A stretch of DNA of 64,000 bases from Halicephalobus mephisto (Eukaryota > Nematoda > Chromadorea > Rhabditida > Panagrolaimidae). How positions within the stretch are numbered: position 1 is the first letter of the stretch; the number at the start of each line of letters is the position of its first letter. Below, piece after piece: positions 45,583 to 57,092 of this stretch. The translations under genes and the position numbers were made by a program. The stretch lies in the NCBI GenBank assembly GCA_009193035.1, contig SWDT01000149.1:62001-126000 (forward strand). Reading direction: 5' to 3'. The notes under the pieces are model-generated. The model saw nothing but the letters and a program-made list of their open reading frames with translations, did not search any database and was not told the origin of the DNA.

Positions 45583-46768
45583 TGAAATTTATATTTTTAT
45601 AAAAATTAAAAATGCATTTTTTAAATCAACACGAATTTTCAAACATCAAGTTCCAAATTTTTTTAATTTTTCAGATTTTACAAAAACGAAAATTAAAAGT
45701 GAAATTTGTTTCGAAATAGTCTCAAGATTAATTTTTGGCATCTTTTAGAATTTTTAGAATCTCAATTCAGAATAATTCCAGGTTTCTATGAGATTCCAGA
45801 GAATTTTAGAAGTCTTCAGAAGCTCCTAGAAGATCTTTAGAAATTTCAGAAGCTCCTAGAAAATTCTCGAAATCCTCCAGAAACCCAGGAAAGATTTTTA
45901 AAAAATTCCCAGAAGCTCCTAGAAGATTCTAAAAATCCCTAAAAGCTGCTAGAAGATTCTCGAAATCCTCCAGAAGCCCAGGAAAGACTTTAAAAAGCTC
46001 CTGGAAGATTCCAAAAACTCAAAAAATTTCGAAACTTCTTTAATTTTTAAAAACTTCTATCCAATTTTGGAACCCACAAAATTCGGAAAAGTTCAAGTCT
46101 CCAAAAATCTTCACAAAAATCCAAAAACTTCAGAATTCTCAATAAAATTCCAAAACCTCCAAAAACACAATATTTCCAAAAATCCTAAAAATTCCAAAAT
46201 TTTCCCCATTCTTATAAAATTAAAGTATTTTAAAACCAATACATACATATCTACAATCTTATTCAAAAACTTCAAACTACTCACTTGTATCGAAACTAGA
46301 CTACAATATCTGGAGGTAAACACTGATAACAATTTTTTTCCGAAAATTTTCCTTCCAAAACTAAATCGATCTAAACCGACCAATTTGACCCATTTCATCG
46401 CGACAAAATCCATCTTCTCACAGAACAAGTACTAAAAGATATTCCAACTTTTCTTCAACTTTCCACTCAATCTTTTATTTTCAATCTCGATAAAATTTCT
46501 CAAGGCAAAAAATCCACCGATAAAACAAAAAATCATAAAGCGATTACCGCCAAAAAGTGGTCAATTGCAGCATATTAGGGATACAAACCTATGTAAAGCT
46601 AAACCTAAAGCAGTAATTACCAAAATTAACAAAATAATAAATCTAAAGCATGGCACGGATATTCTTAAACTAATTATGGCCTAAATTCCTTTGAACCCAG
46701 TCCAGCCAATTGATCACTTTTCCAACGTTCGGTTTCGAAAGACATCGTTGAGCAAAATTCCAAGTAAT
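45583..46768. other. Spacer upstream of acbp gene with AGAAGCTCCTAGAAG repeats
   Basis: 45740-46060 holds repeats built on AGAAGCTCCTAGAAGATTCT and TTCTCGAAATCCTCCAGAA. TTCTCGAA fits the heat-shock core TTCnnGAA. 46070-46440 has an Asn/Lys-rich open frame that is low-complexity and not called. Confidence 0.5.
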
Positions 46769-48513
46769 TCAGAGCACTTTTTGAACTTCATGATACAATG
46801 CAAGAATTAGTGCTGCTCCAACTCCTCTGATGGCATTTACAACGGCACCATTGAAAAAGGCTCTGAATCCTTCATTGCGATAAATTTGCTGAAAAAAATA
46901 TAAAATTAAACTAAATTGTCAAATAAACAACCTTGGCGCATTCGACAGTACCAAGTCTCTTTTCTTCTTTCTTGCCTGCAGACATCATGAGCCGCCTTCT
47001 AACTGTGTCTAGGGGATACGAACTCATTGCTGCGACAAACGTCGTGACCTGCAAATAATTTGATGTTGATCAATTACAAATTAACGATCAAATAAAACCT
47101 GTCCAATTGAAAATGCAGCAATGAACCCGACTTCTCGTCCAGTTCCTTCTACCTTACTCTTGACACTGTCGAAAAGTCCATAGTAAACCGAACGATACAT
47201 GAAAATATATTGAAGAGAAGGGACAAAACCTCTATACAATCCTAGAATGCCATCAGCTTTAGCAATTTTGTAGAAACAATCAACTAATCCAAGAAACTCC
47301 CGGTCTACTTTGCCTAAAACGGGTTTTTAAAAACCTCAAACAAAAGATAAACCTACTTTTACTCATATCAATAGCTAGTCTAGTCCTAGTAAAATCCAGT
47401 GGATAGATAACCGCGAATGTCGCCATTCCGGATAATCCACCTGCCATCAAATTTCCAGCTAAAAATCTCCCATATTGTTGCTTCTGATCAACTCCACCGA
47501 TACAGTAAGGTTTAAAGAACTCCTTGAAACCCATGCCGAGGGATTCCTAAAGTATTACAATTATATAACTGTGAAAATAAAAACAAGTATTGTTACAAAA
47601 CTGCCTCAAGAGCAAATTTCAGGATTTTTAGGAACTAAAGTGGTCAGAGTGGCCTTGGTTCTAGTGACGGTTATTTCGTAACCAATCAAATCGTCATAAA
47701 AACTAAATGAGGATCGTTGAAATTTTTCCAGAATTTTGCAGAAATCAAAGTAGCCTAAATGATTAGTATTTGGTAGTCAAGGTTTTGGAATGTAATTTCC
47801 CTAAATATATCTAGAACTTCCTAAGGGATATACAGGGTACACAAGTCCCTGTCCTTTCTTGAAAATTAGTTACAAAGTACTCATGAACACTCAAATCAAA
47901 ACATCAAAGTAATCTTTCAAAGATAGAACGTTCTGCTTGTTATTGAAAATAACTGCTTAACACCCACCTGTGCAGACGCTCTGAGAATATTACTCCAGTT
48001 TCCTCTCCAGAAAGATAAAAATCCTTGTTCCTTCGGCACTCTAACAAAACAATCAACCATTCCTTTGTATCTTTTTTCCACGGCAATCGTTGTTTGACTC
48101 GCTTGAAGCTGAAAATAACGAGTATATGGAAGGGAAAACTTCATGAGTGGTAAATTCTGAGTAAAATTGATATATGAATAAATTCTTTATATGAAATAGA
48201 TATATAGTTCCACATATAAATGAGTAAAATTGACATGTGAATGAGCAAATTCTGAGTAAAATTGATATATGGAAGAGAAAACTTGATATATGAAAAATTA
48301 AAATTGATATATGAAACCAACCTGGAGAATCAGCTTGACTCTTTCTATCGGTGCCACAATGGTCTTGGCGATGACAGCAGCTGCTCCACCGACAGAAAAG
48401 TCCTTCCCAAACTTGATGGCGTCATCTACGTTCGGCCAGGCAAACGGCATCTTTGCCTTAGGGGTAGAGGGCGTTGGGAAAAGAACTATGTCCGGATTTT
48501 CGTTATATCGCAT
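46769..48513 (-). CDS. Mitochondrial ADP/ATP carrier (ANT-like, SLC25)
   Basis: Six exons: 48513-48322, 48108-47968, 47546-47357, 47313-47099, 47048-46932, 46888-46769; frames join (324 aa). It exchanges ADP for ATP across the inner mitochondrial membrane. The three carrier signatures are present: PIERVK, PLDFTR and PLDTVR. The nucleotide-carrier hallmark reads RRRLMM rather than RRRMMM. Also seen are [18 protein letters not shown] and [10 protein letters not shown]. The N-terminus is longer than in typical ANT ([21 protein letters not shown] before MPFAW); GTTTTGTAG directly before the first ATG supports that start. The nematode genome usually has several ANT paralogues; this looks like a diverged member, so no symbol is given. 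Confidence 0.88.
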
Positions 48514-50050
48514 CTACAAAACCACTGATCATAATTTAGATACTTCGATCACTCCTCAGAAGTCGACAAAAAACAACGACTGAAGGGACGAAGTGTAGTC
48601 GACGGTCCGATAAAGTTTGGACTACGAAAGGCGGGTTCCTGAAATTAGAACTCAGCGATATTCGATCACGTTTTAACGATGAGTAAACTAGGGGTGTTGC
48701 AAATGTAAAAAAATTAAAATTTAAAGGAAATCACGCAAATAAACGATCTTTGAATTGGATTTATGGAAAAGGAACGAAAAGCAACAAAGAACGTTCAAGT
48801 TTGAGTTTAGTCTTTCGTGTCGGGACCAATAAGATGTAGCTGAATTTTTTGGTTTAAAGTTTCATTTTTTCCTTGATTTTAGGCTTCTCACAGCTTTGGT
48901 TTTCTTTTTCATAGCTTATAATTAATTTTTATTTTTCTGATTTAAAAATCAAAAAGTCAAGTTTAAGTCTAATTTTTCGTGTCGGGACCAATAAGATGTA
49001 GCTGAATTTTTTGGTTTAAAGTTTCATTTTTTCCTTGATTTTAGGCTTCTCACAGCTTTGGTTTTCTTTTTCATAACATAATTAATTTTTATTTTTCTGA
49101 TTTAAAAATCAAAAAGGTCAAGTTTAAATTTAATTTTTCGTGTCGGGACCAATAAGATGCAGTTGGGTTTTTGTTTCATTTTTAGGCTTCTAATTTTGAT
49201 TTTCTTTTTCATAATTTATGATTAGTTCTTATTTTCTCAATTTGAAGATTAGAGAACATTCAAGCTTGAGTTTATTCTTTCGTGTCGGGACCAAAGGTAA
49301 GTGGTCGAATTTTTTTAGTTTTCATTATTCTTCACGTTTTAGATCCCTCCCAATTCTTGTTTTCGTTTCCATAATTTATTATTAGTTCTTATTTTTCAGT
49401 TTAAATATCAGAGAACACTCAATTTCGAGTTTATTCTTTCGTGTCAGGACAAGGAAGATATAATGGAGTTGAATTTTTACCTTCTTCCCTGATTTCTGAT
49501 TCCTCTTATCTCCTGTTTTCTACTTTATGGCTTTTGGTTAATGTTTTATTTACTTGAATTAAAGGTAACAAAGAACATTCAAATTTTAGTCTATTTTTTG
49601 CTTCAAAACAAGAGGAAAATAACAAAAATTTGTTCTAATTCGAATCCTTTTTTCGAACTTTCGGTTATTTTTATTTCCAACTTTGTGTGATTTATTATTA
49701 ATCCTTCATTTACTAGATCTACAGACTACAAAGAACCTGATCCTTCCGTTCCAAACAAAAAGTGCACTGGCTAATGCAATGCACCACCCTATTGCATAAT
49801 TTCCTATTTTTGTATTAATCTCCCGAAATTTCTGCAGACCTTTTTACTATTAATTTATTAACTAATTTGTGTTACAAATTGTAGAGTTATCTACAGGAAA
49901 TAATTAAATTTGAAGAAAGGCCATGTTCATGTGGATGTTGCTGAATTCGTAGTTTTGGATTTTTAATGACATACCAGATTCACAGTGAATCTTCTGAAGC
50001 AGTTTAGTTCTATATTGCCTACTTTGACATCAATTTGAAGATGAATTTCC
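48514..50050. other. Spacer with CGTGTCGGGACC array
   Basis: 48800-49460 has four to five units of about 160 bp with TTTTTCGTGTCGGGACCAAT and TAGGCTTCTCACAGCTTTGG. The last 500 bp before the next gene's stop are ordinary AT-rich sequence. Confidence 0.7.
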
Positions 50051-51061
50051 TCAAGTATATCTATTTTCATTTGGTCTATCTTGATATCTGTTTCGAGATT
50101 TATGAGTTTTCTTGACCTTTCTTGTAGGATGAAGTTTCTCAATCTTTTCCATTCTCACTTGATCTATCTTGGTATTCATTTTGGGATTTATGGTATCTTC
50201 TTTGATGTTTACTGTAGGACGAAGTTCTTCAACTCTCCTGATTCCTTCATTATCAGCATAAGATTCCATGTCTAGATCTACGAGGTCTTTTTTGTCCTCT
50301 ATGTTTTGAACATCCTCTTTCTCATATTCTTCTGATGAAACCTTCCTGTTACCAATGGTTACATGGTCATTCTTGTACTTAGCTCCCCAGTTTAACATAT
50401 GTCCAAACCGATCGAGTTCTTCTGAGTTCAAAAACATGTTCCTCGTCTCTTCCACGGCACAGTGATCCATTGAAGGCTCCATTCGTCTAATTTCAGTATC
50501 AATCATGTACTTGAACCTCAAAATTGCCGTCTTTGTGCTTTTTATATGTCCAATATCAAGGTTCGTTATGATGGTTTCAACTGGCGTGTTGTGAGAGTAC
50601 ATGAACATAATCCTCAACATAGTCAAGATTCCGACGAGTCTGTCATCGAGAATAGTGTCCTTCCTTATCCCTCTGACTGAACAAGTGAATCGACGTCCTT
50701 CTACAGTCTTTCTGCAGACCCACTAAAGAGGAATAGCACAACAAACAGTAGTGATGAATGAGACACCTACTCTGTATCCACAGGAGTTATTAAACTTGCC
50801 GAGAGTCATGTTACGACCGCACTTGGGACACTGTCTAGTGTTGTTGATCAGTCTTGTACGAGCCGCAAAAGTGAGGGCAGTTTCGTTGTTAGAGACTTCA
50901 GAATTAAACTGTTCCTGGGTTACATGGAGGTAATGACCAGGGAGCTCCTCAGGGTTGACAAGATCCTCGGGAGGAACGATCCATTGTTTAGCATGACGAC
51001 GACGAACATTCTTAGTAAAGCCAGATAAGGGGGATGAAGAGGAAACACTAGTCGGGGTCAT
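50051..51061 (-). CDS. ISXO2/IS1595-type zinc-ribbon protein, catalytic domain absent
   Basis: Exons 51061-50771 and 50722-50051, with a 48-nt intron, give 320 aa. The N-terminal half has the zinc ribbon and following segment found at the start of ISXO2-like transposase-domain proteins in nematodes: CPKC at 78-81, CGYRW at 94-98, WVC, FTCSVRGIRKDTIL. After about residue 165 the sequence turns into a charged Glu/Lys/Asp-rich region and no DDE-type catalytic block can be seen. The exon junction falls exactly inside the ribbon (CGYR-W), a spliced host-like structure. It may be a transposase-derived DNA-binding gene, or a truncated relic; no stop or frameshift is present. Confidence 0.68.
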
Positions 51062-51500
51062 CGGATGGAAAGTGATATGATTTAGTGCTCAGATTGTCTT
51101 TTATACCAGTTCTTCTTCATCTTCATTAGGCGTCAGATTTGCATTTTCCGGGAAATTATCATGATAACTAATGGGGAAGGCAAAATAGCTTATGAGACAA
51201 GAAAACATGAAATTACCATTTCCTAGATTGTCTTCTACTGTATATCAAATGCAAGGTTCTTAACATAATTATCAATATGCAAAACCATGAACAAAGTTAA
51301 GATTGTCTTCTACTAAATATCAAGAAAGGGATTTTTGGCATCACATGTGAAATAATAAACAAGGTCAATATTATCTTCAATTGCATATTAAGTAAAAGAT
51401 TCTTGTCATAATCATTAAAATATAAAATAATTGACAAGATGAAATTACACTGATTGATCATTTATGCAATAAGCACATTATGTCACAAGTTTATAATCCT
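51062..51500. other. Spacer with about 75-bp degenerate repeat
   Basis: AAGATTGTCTTCTACTAAAT-like units recur three times at about 51225-51450. Otherwise nothing recognised. Confidence 0.45.
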
Positions 51501-52123
51501 TTAACTACTACTAGATTCTGAAGTGTCCTCATCATTTTCTTCGAAATTAGCTCTGCAGGAGAAAATCATCAACACAAGCATGGCGATATCAATAACCACA
51601 AAGATCCCTAGGATAATGGTTATCTGATACAGTACATTTTGAAGCGGGCCAAGGTATTCTGTATATCGATTGACTCCAGTTTCGTTGAATGCTTCTTGAA
51701 GTGTATCGTTGGCAGTGTTTTCTAAAATTCTTACCACTTTTTCTACATAGTCCCCTAAGACTCCGAGATTTGGCTCTTCTACAATATTGGTTTTCATCTG
51801 AAAAATCAAATTGATACTTAATTTACATAATAGGAACGTACAGCAATGAATATAAGAACACTACTGATGACACATGTAACTATATGGAGAACGGTACCGA
51901 TGATGGCAACTATGTACATCCGTTTAGTCTTAGAGAAAATGGCGATGCAGCAACTGACTCCAGCAACAAGTGCCAGACTAGGGATGTAGGAAATTAAGAA
52001 TCTGATGTGATTTTCACCGCTTGTGCAGATAAAGTACATCATTCCAATGGAAGTTCCGATGATGAGAACGCAACAGATAAAGGTGAAAATCATGAGACAT
52101 CTTGTACAGCTAACACTCGTCAT
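51501..52123 (-). CDS. Small four-TM protein, unrecognised family
   Basis: Exons 52123-51842 and 51797-51501 (192 aa) join in phase 0 across a 44-nt intron. Predicted membrane segments lie at about 9-31, 42-62, 69-94 and 148-170. A loop of about 50 residues between TM3 and TM4 carries possible N-glycosylation sites (NDT, NET). The tail is acidic and Ser-rich (NFEENDEDTSESSSS). The order small loop then large loop recalls tetraspanins, but the CCG motif of the large loop is missing, so I do not assign it there. It lies 440 bp upstream of the zinc-ribbon gene on the same strand. Confidence 0.72.
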
Positions 52124-53157
52124 TTTGAAGCCGGATTTTCTGTGATAATAGTTTCAGAAATGACTTGAGACTGAAGGAAAGTTTATTGAAACTGGGAAAT
52201 GCAAATTTAATGAAAATTCGAAAAACCCAAAAATGCAAATTGGATCGATGTAGAGATATGATAAAACACCCTTATAGAAATTTGTTATACATTATTCAAA
52301 GTACAGATGTCATTAAAGTTCAGAACAATGATTAACTATGGATATTGCTTTAAGCTTTTGCAAGTTTAAAAAGAACTTGAACTGTTCTGAACCTTTCATA
52401 CTGCTAATCAACCTTCGTACCGAAATCTAATAGAGTCAAGAACGCCAGTCCTAATATTGAGGCTCCTCTGAGCCAACGCAAATCTGGTCGCAATCGTGGA
52501 TAAAAAAATCTTCTTCTGTCTTATTGCTGAAAGAAATAAAGTGATCTTGTGATGTTAAGATAGAATCTACAGTACCTATGAAATAACTACCTCAAGTAAA
52601 CCGAATCCTACCCTTTTATTGAAGATATCAGCTATTATCCAAAAATAACCCCAGTAAAAGGGCGCAGTAACTTGTTTTGAAAATTATACGGTATAAACCT
52701 ATTTTTTGATTTCTCTGGAGGAACACAGTTTCTAGACTTCCATTCTTGTTGTTAACGATGAACTAAAATTCTCGCGAAATAAAGGAATACTACACAATAA
52801 TGAATGTAACTTCTGCGTGGAGCAAATGTGTAACAGTTTTGTCCTGGAAAAAATAGTAATGTCTATATAACGTTCACTATCACTTTTACTAAATGCTACA
52901 ATTTCCTATAACAAATGTGTTATGATTTTTTATCACAAATGCCAAATGTTCATGAAAGCCGTAAAATTTATATCACACTTTATCATAAACAACAATTGCT
53001 GCAAAATCCCACGCAAAAGTGACAATTTTTTACGTTCATATATTAATATGAAACCAGGAAATTTTATAAATAGATTTTGAGGAGTTTTCTAAATTACATG
53101 AATTTTTTATTATCATTTTTTAATCAGTACAAGAAATTAATTTGCAAAATTCTATTT
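52124..53157. other. Spacer; possible small spliced remnant
   Basis: No firm gene. On the minus strand near 52400-52680 there are two short open stretches (PFYWGYFWIIADIFNKRVGF; and, after a good TTTCTTTCAG acceptor near 52530, RPDLRWLRGASILGLAFLTL) that do not join in frame. They may be remains of a small membrane-protein gene. Confidence 0.35.
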
Positions 53158-54247
53158 TTAACGGCTTTGTACAGACTTTCCAAATGTGTAGGAAGAACGC
53201 TGCATTCGTAATCGATTTGAGGCTATAGAAACATGAATAATATTTTTCTGTTTTGGTCTTCTAAATATCGTTTCGAGAACAAACTTCCTATACGGTGCAA
53301 TGAAATACAACGTCGCAATGGAGTCAAGAGGGTAATAAGCAGCTCCAATTGCGAAGACATACATGCCTATAGTGGCTGTATTCTTAATACCGAATGCTAT
53401 GAAAGTTGTGACAATAAGAGGAAATCCGATAACAAAGACACATGTAGTTAATAGCTGAAATATTGCTACAACAATGAGAGATCTCTGAACCTCATCAGTG
53501 ATGTAATGAGCTTGGTGATTTTTACGGAGTTGACGAATGAAGACTCCTATAAGTGAAAAACACCCAATATATAGAATAACATATGCTATAATTGTTAATT
53601 TATAACCGTATGAATGGTTTTCCATGTTGCCAAAGAAAAAAGTTGACTCGTTTATGAAATTCACAAACTCAGAATTTTGATTAATAGCTTCTGCGTGAAA
53701 TTCGTTAGAGCTGCGGCTAATCAATGGAAAAAAGTAGAGCAATATTGCTAGTGGAAAAACCACATGAAAAGCAATAATAGAAATTATAACCTGTTTTTTC
53801 TCAAAGATCCGTTGCCATTTCGAAATGAAAAGTACAGTATACCGACTGAAAACTATCATCGCCATTCCGATAAGAGAATTGAAGAATGTCACAAAAAATA
53901 AAAGTCCAAAGACGATGGTTGACGTAGCACTGGTTTTAGAGAAGATTCCTGCTTGATATCCAGCAAGATACGGACTGAAAATTATGAAATTATATATAGC
54001 AAATGGCATGTGCTTACTTCAGGAGAACCGGTTTCGCCAAGGCGATAATAGTTTGTTCTGCAAAAATCCAGACTGAGTGGTTTAGAAGTAGCCATTTGAA
54101 AGAACCAATTTCCTTGGACTTCTTAAAGATGACATAGAATAAAAGTGTCGTTAGAATTAACGAAATGAACCACACCACATAAGAAGAATATTTGTAAATG
54201 TTAACAAGAATGGAATCGGGAGTAAGATTTAGCAGTTCAGTAGACAT
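53158..54247 (-). CDS. srh-like seven-TM chemoreceptor (intact)
   Basis: Exon 1 is 54247-54018 and exon 2 53974-53158 (348 aa), with a 43-nt intron at the same site as the plus-strand cluster 38 kb away. The family pattern is complete: FKWLLLNHSVW, NPYLAGYQAGIFSKTSATST, MIVFSRYTVLFISKWQRIF, LRKNHQAHYITDEVQRSLI, YYPLDSIATLYFIAPYRKFV, then a basic tail. The ATG at 54247 aligns with MST... of the other copies; an in-frame GTG lies further upstream. A CACCTG E-box lies 144 bp before the start. No defect is visible, so this is the best candidate for a working member. Ligand unknown. Confidence 0.86.
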
Positions 54248-54390
54248 TTCTTTTAAAAACCAATTTCTCACTTTCTAATAAAAATAAACAGGCAGGAAAT
54301 GAGCAAATATAAAATGTTGTTAATCATAATCATATCTGAATGGTAGGGGAAATTACATTACATGTGGGTAGATAGAGATCTATATAATAC

Positions 54391-54396
54391 CAGGTG
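54391..54396 (-). promoter_or_regulatory. E-box (CACCTG) of intact receptor
   Basis: Minus-strand TTTTCACCTGG, 144 bp before the ATG at 54247; same core and T-rich context as the plus-strand cluster. Confidence 0.55.
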
Positions 54397-54604
54397 AAAA
54401 TGCCACTTCTGTTCTTTGACCAGCAGTCTACACGCAAACATAACTGATAAATGAAATAAATCTAACAACTACATGGTACCTTCGTCATGAAAGATACAGT
54501 AATGTTTATATAACGCTCAGTGTTCCTTTTGCTAAATATTACGAGTTCTCGTCACAAGTGGTAAATGTATTACGAATTCGATCGGATTATTAATTTGTTT
54601 AAAT

Positions 54605-54626
54605 CTCAAAATTGGGTAATTAAACT
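54605..54626 (-). other. SL1-like 22-mer (20/22)
   Basis: On the minus strand it matches the SL1 leader except for the first base and one internal T for G (CCCAATTTTGAG). It is followed by ATTTAAACAA rather than a GT donor, so it is not an SL RNA gene. It lies 360 bp upstream of the receptor at 54247. Confidence 0.55.
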
Positions 54627-55044
54627 TTATTAAAACCACGATATAAGAAAATTACAAGTATAACGAGAGGGAAATTATCATCTTTGAGTGAATAAAGCAT
54701 ATTTTTCTGTTTGGTCGACAAAGTGGCTGCAACCCGTTGATGGAATATTTACCGTATACCTTACAAAACAGTCTTAGAAATTGTAATCATTGTGTCATAG
54801 TTTTACCACAGATAGGGATTGTTACGAAAATTACGAAATCTTTATCTCCGCATAGCAGAGAAAGACAATTTCTTGTGTCTAGAGATCAACATAAAACCAG
54901 AATGATTTAATATATATACTTTCACTTGTTTCCTAATTTAAATGATTTTTATATCTCTTTAACAAATACACAAAAGAAATTTACACAATGCTATTTCTGC
55001 CAGTTAGATATAGACTTCCTCAATATAGCAAGAGAATGAGCCGC

Positions 55045-56110
55045 TTATGTTTGATATGAAACAACGGAAACATGAATAACATTCTGCTTCTTCAGTCTTT
55101 TAAATATTGTTTCGAGGATAAACTTCCTATATGGTATAACAAAATACAACGTCGCTGCAATGTCCAAAGGACAGTAAGTAGATTCTACCATGAAGATGAT
55201 TACACTTGCAATAGCCGTATTTTTAATGTTAAACCCTAAGAAAATTGCAAAGGTCAGAGGAATTCCAATAACGAAGATACATGCACTGAATAGCTGAAAT
55301 ATTGCTATGACTATGAGAGATCTCTGAACTTCATCGGTAATGTAATTTGCTTGGTGATTTTTATGCAGTTGATGAAAGAAGATTCCCATGAGTGAAAAAC
55401 ACCCAACACATACAATGGCATAACCTAGAATCGCTAATTTATAACCGTATGAATAATTTTTCAAGTTTCCAAAGAAGAAAGTTGATTCATTCATGAAGTA
55501 CACAAACTCTGGATTTTGGTCAATGGCTTCTGCATGAAATTGATTAGAACTACGGCTAATCATTGGCAAGACATAAAGGAATATCCCTGTTAGAGAAGCT
55601 ACATGAAAAACAATAATAGAAACTATAACCTGTTTTTTCTCAAAGATCCGTTGTCATTTCGAAATGAAAAGTACAGTATACCGACTGAAAACTATCATCG
55701 TTATTCCGACCATAGCATTGAAAAATATTCCAGTAAATAAAAGTCCAAAGATGATGGATGACGTAGCACTCGTTTTAGAGAAGATTCCTGCTTGATATCC
55801 AGCAAGATATGGACTGAAAATTATGAAATCATATATAATGAATGATATGTATTTACCTCAAAATAACCGGTTTTGAAAGAACAACAATAGTTTCTTCCGC
55901 AAAGATCCAGACTGCGTGATTCAGAATTAGCCATTTGAAAGAACCGATTTCTTTGGATTTCTTAAAGATGACATAGAATAATAATATTGCTAGAACTAAC
56001 GAAATGGACCAAATCACATAAGAAAAATACCTATAGATCTTAATAATGTTGGAATCGGGGGTAAGATTTAGCAGTTCAGAAGATATTCCTTTTAAAAATA
56101 AGTGTTTCAT
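55045..56110 (-). pseudogene. srh-like chemoreceptor with nonsense codon
   Basis: Exon 1 is 56110-55857 and exon 2 55813-55045 (341 codons). It is the closest relative of the intact receptor at 53158-54247. TGG in the SKWQRIF motif has become TGA (55656-55654), ending translation after about 136 codons. The ATG used by the paralogues is ATA here (ISSELL for MSTELL), but an ATG eight codons upstream (56110) is in frame. All else is open, including LHKNHQANYITDEVQRSLI and YCPLDIAATLYFVIPYRKFI. A CACCTG E-box lies at 56224-56229. One nonsense change suggests very recent loss or a polymorphic allele. Confidence 0.82.
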
Positions 56111-56223
56111 TTTCTATTAAGGAAAAAGAAGGTGAAAAATCAAAAAAGTTGTAACCCTGTTGCAAATAATCCGAAATTAAGAAGAAATTAAATTATGTTT
56201 TAATAGGCAATTTCATAAGAAGC

Positions 56224-56229
56224 CAGGTG
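56224..56229 (-). promoter_or_regulatory. E-box (CACCTG) of receptor with nonsense codon
   Basis: Minus-strand TTTCCACCTGGCTT, 114 bp before the ATG at 56110. Confidence 0.5.
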
Positions 56230-56987
56230 GAAATCTTGATTAAGTGCTTTAATTAGATTTATTGCGCTTTTAAAAGATATTTGAAAATATCATTTTAAAA
56301 GTTAATTTAGATCTCGCAAGTTTTTAAATGTTATAAAACGTAATAGTTCCTTTTATAAAGTTCTCAGTAATCCAAATTTCAAGAAAAATATCTTTTTTAA
56401 GAGTAAGTATAAAAAGCTGAAATCATTCAGGAAAGTGAAAGGTGTGTAACCATGATTATGTAATTAGAGACAATTCCCACTTTGTTTCATCGATTATAAT
56501 ATGGTGCTGACTTACAATCAGATGAGTGAAGACAGATGTTTTTCAAAGTTGTAATTTACAATAACTGTGTTCTTGAAAGGATGATTCAACTGCGATTGAT
56601 ATGAGTGCTCATTTAATTCTCTGGACTGTCCAATTATCCCAAAAAAAGTAGACTTTTGTAGTATTTAGAACCTCGAACATCTTTATTCAAATACATCTCT
56701 ACGAGTATAGGAAAGAGTTTCCTCATCTAAATATTATCAGCCAGGGTTGGAGGTGGATTCTCTACAGATAATTAAGTAGGATTCAACAGTAACTGATTTT
56801 AAGATTCGTTATCCTAACTCTTTATTGCACTTTGGATGTGCCGACTGAATTAGGTGGTTTTTCCTTTGAATAATTGTGTGAAAGTGCCGAATTACTGAAT
56901 TTTACTTTACGTACCACACAATCGATAATCATATTTCGAAATTTAAGAGCAAATTAACATTAATATGAATTTAGGCACTGTGTTTCC

Positions 56988-57092
56988 TACACAAAAAATA
57001 AGTACACGATGCATAATGTATAGACACATTAAATATAACATATATTATATATTATATATTAAAGCCGTTGTAATCTACTTTTTTTGTGTGTA
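56988..57092. mobile_element. TACACA foldback element
   Basis: Begins TACACAAAAAATAAG and ends TTTTTTTGTGTGTA, an imperfect terminal inverted repeat, with AT-rich palindromic interior (TATATTATATATTATATAT). Same end type as 29840, 58481 and 58641. Confidence 0.6.

Larger units (their letters stand above)
54248..55044. other. Upstream region of intact receptor
   Basis: It contains the E-box at 54391-54396 (minus-strand context TTTTCACCTGGTA) and the SL1-like 22-mer at 54605. The rest includes the 3' flank of the next receptor. No other gene recognised. Confidence 0.5.

Noticed and set aside
45346..45585. Plus-strand frame opposite acbp exon 1
   Set aside because: Antisense shadow of a clearly recognisable acyl-CoA-binding exon.
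46067..46435. 122-codon plus-strand frame rich in Asn, Lys and Phe
   Set aside because: Low-complexity AT-rich spacer; both strands are open only because stops are rare in this composition.
52400..52690. Small spliced membrane-protein gene on the minus strand
   Set aside because: The two open pieces are in frames that do not join with the available donor and acceptor sites, and no start codon is seen.
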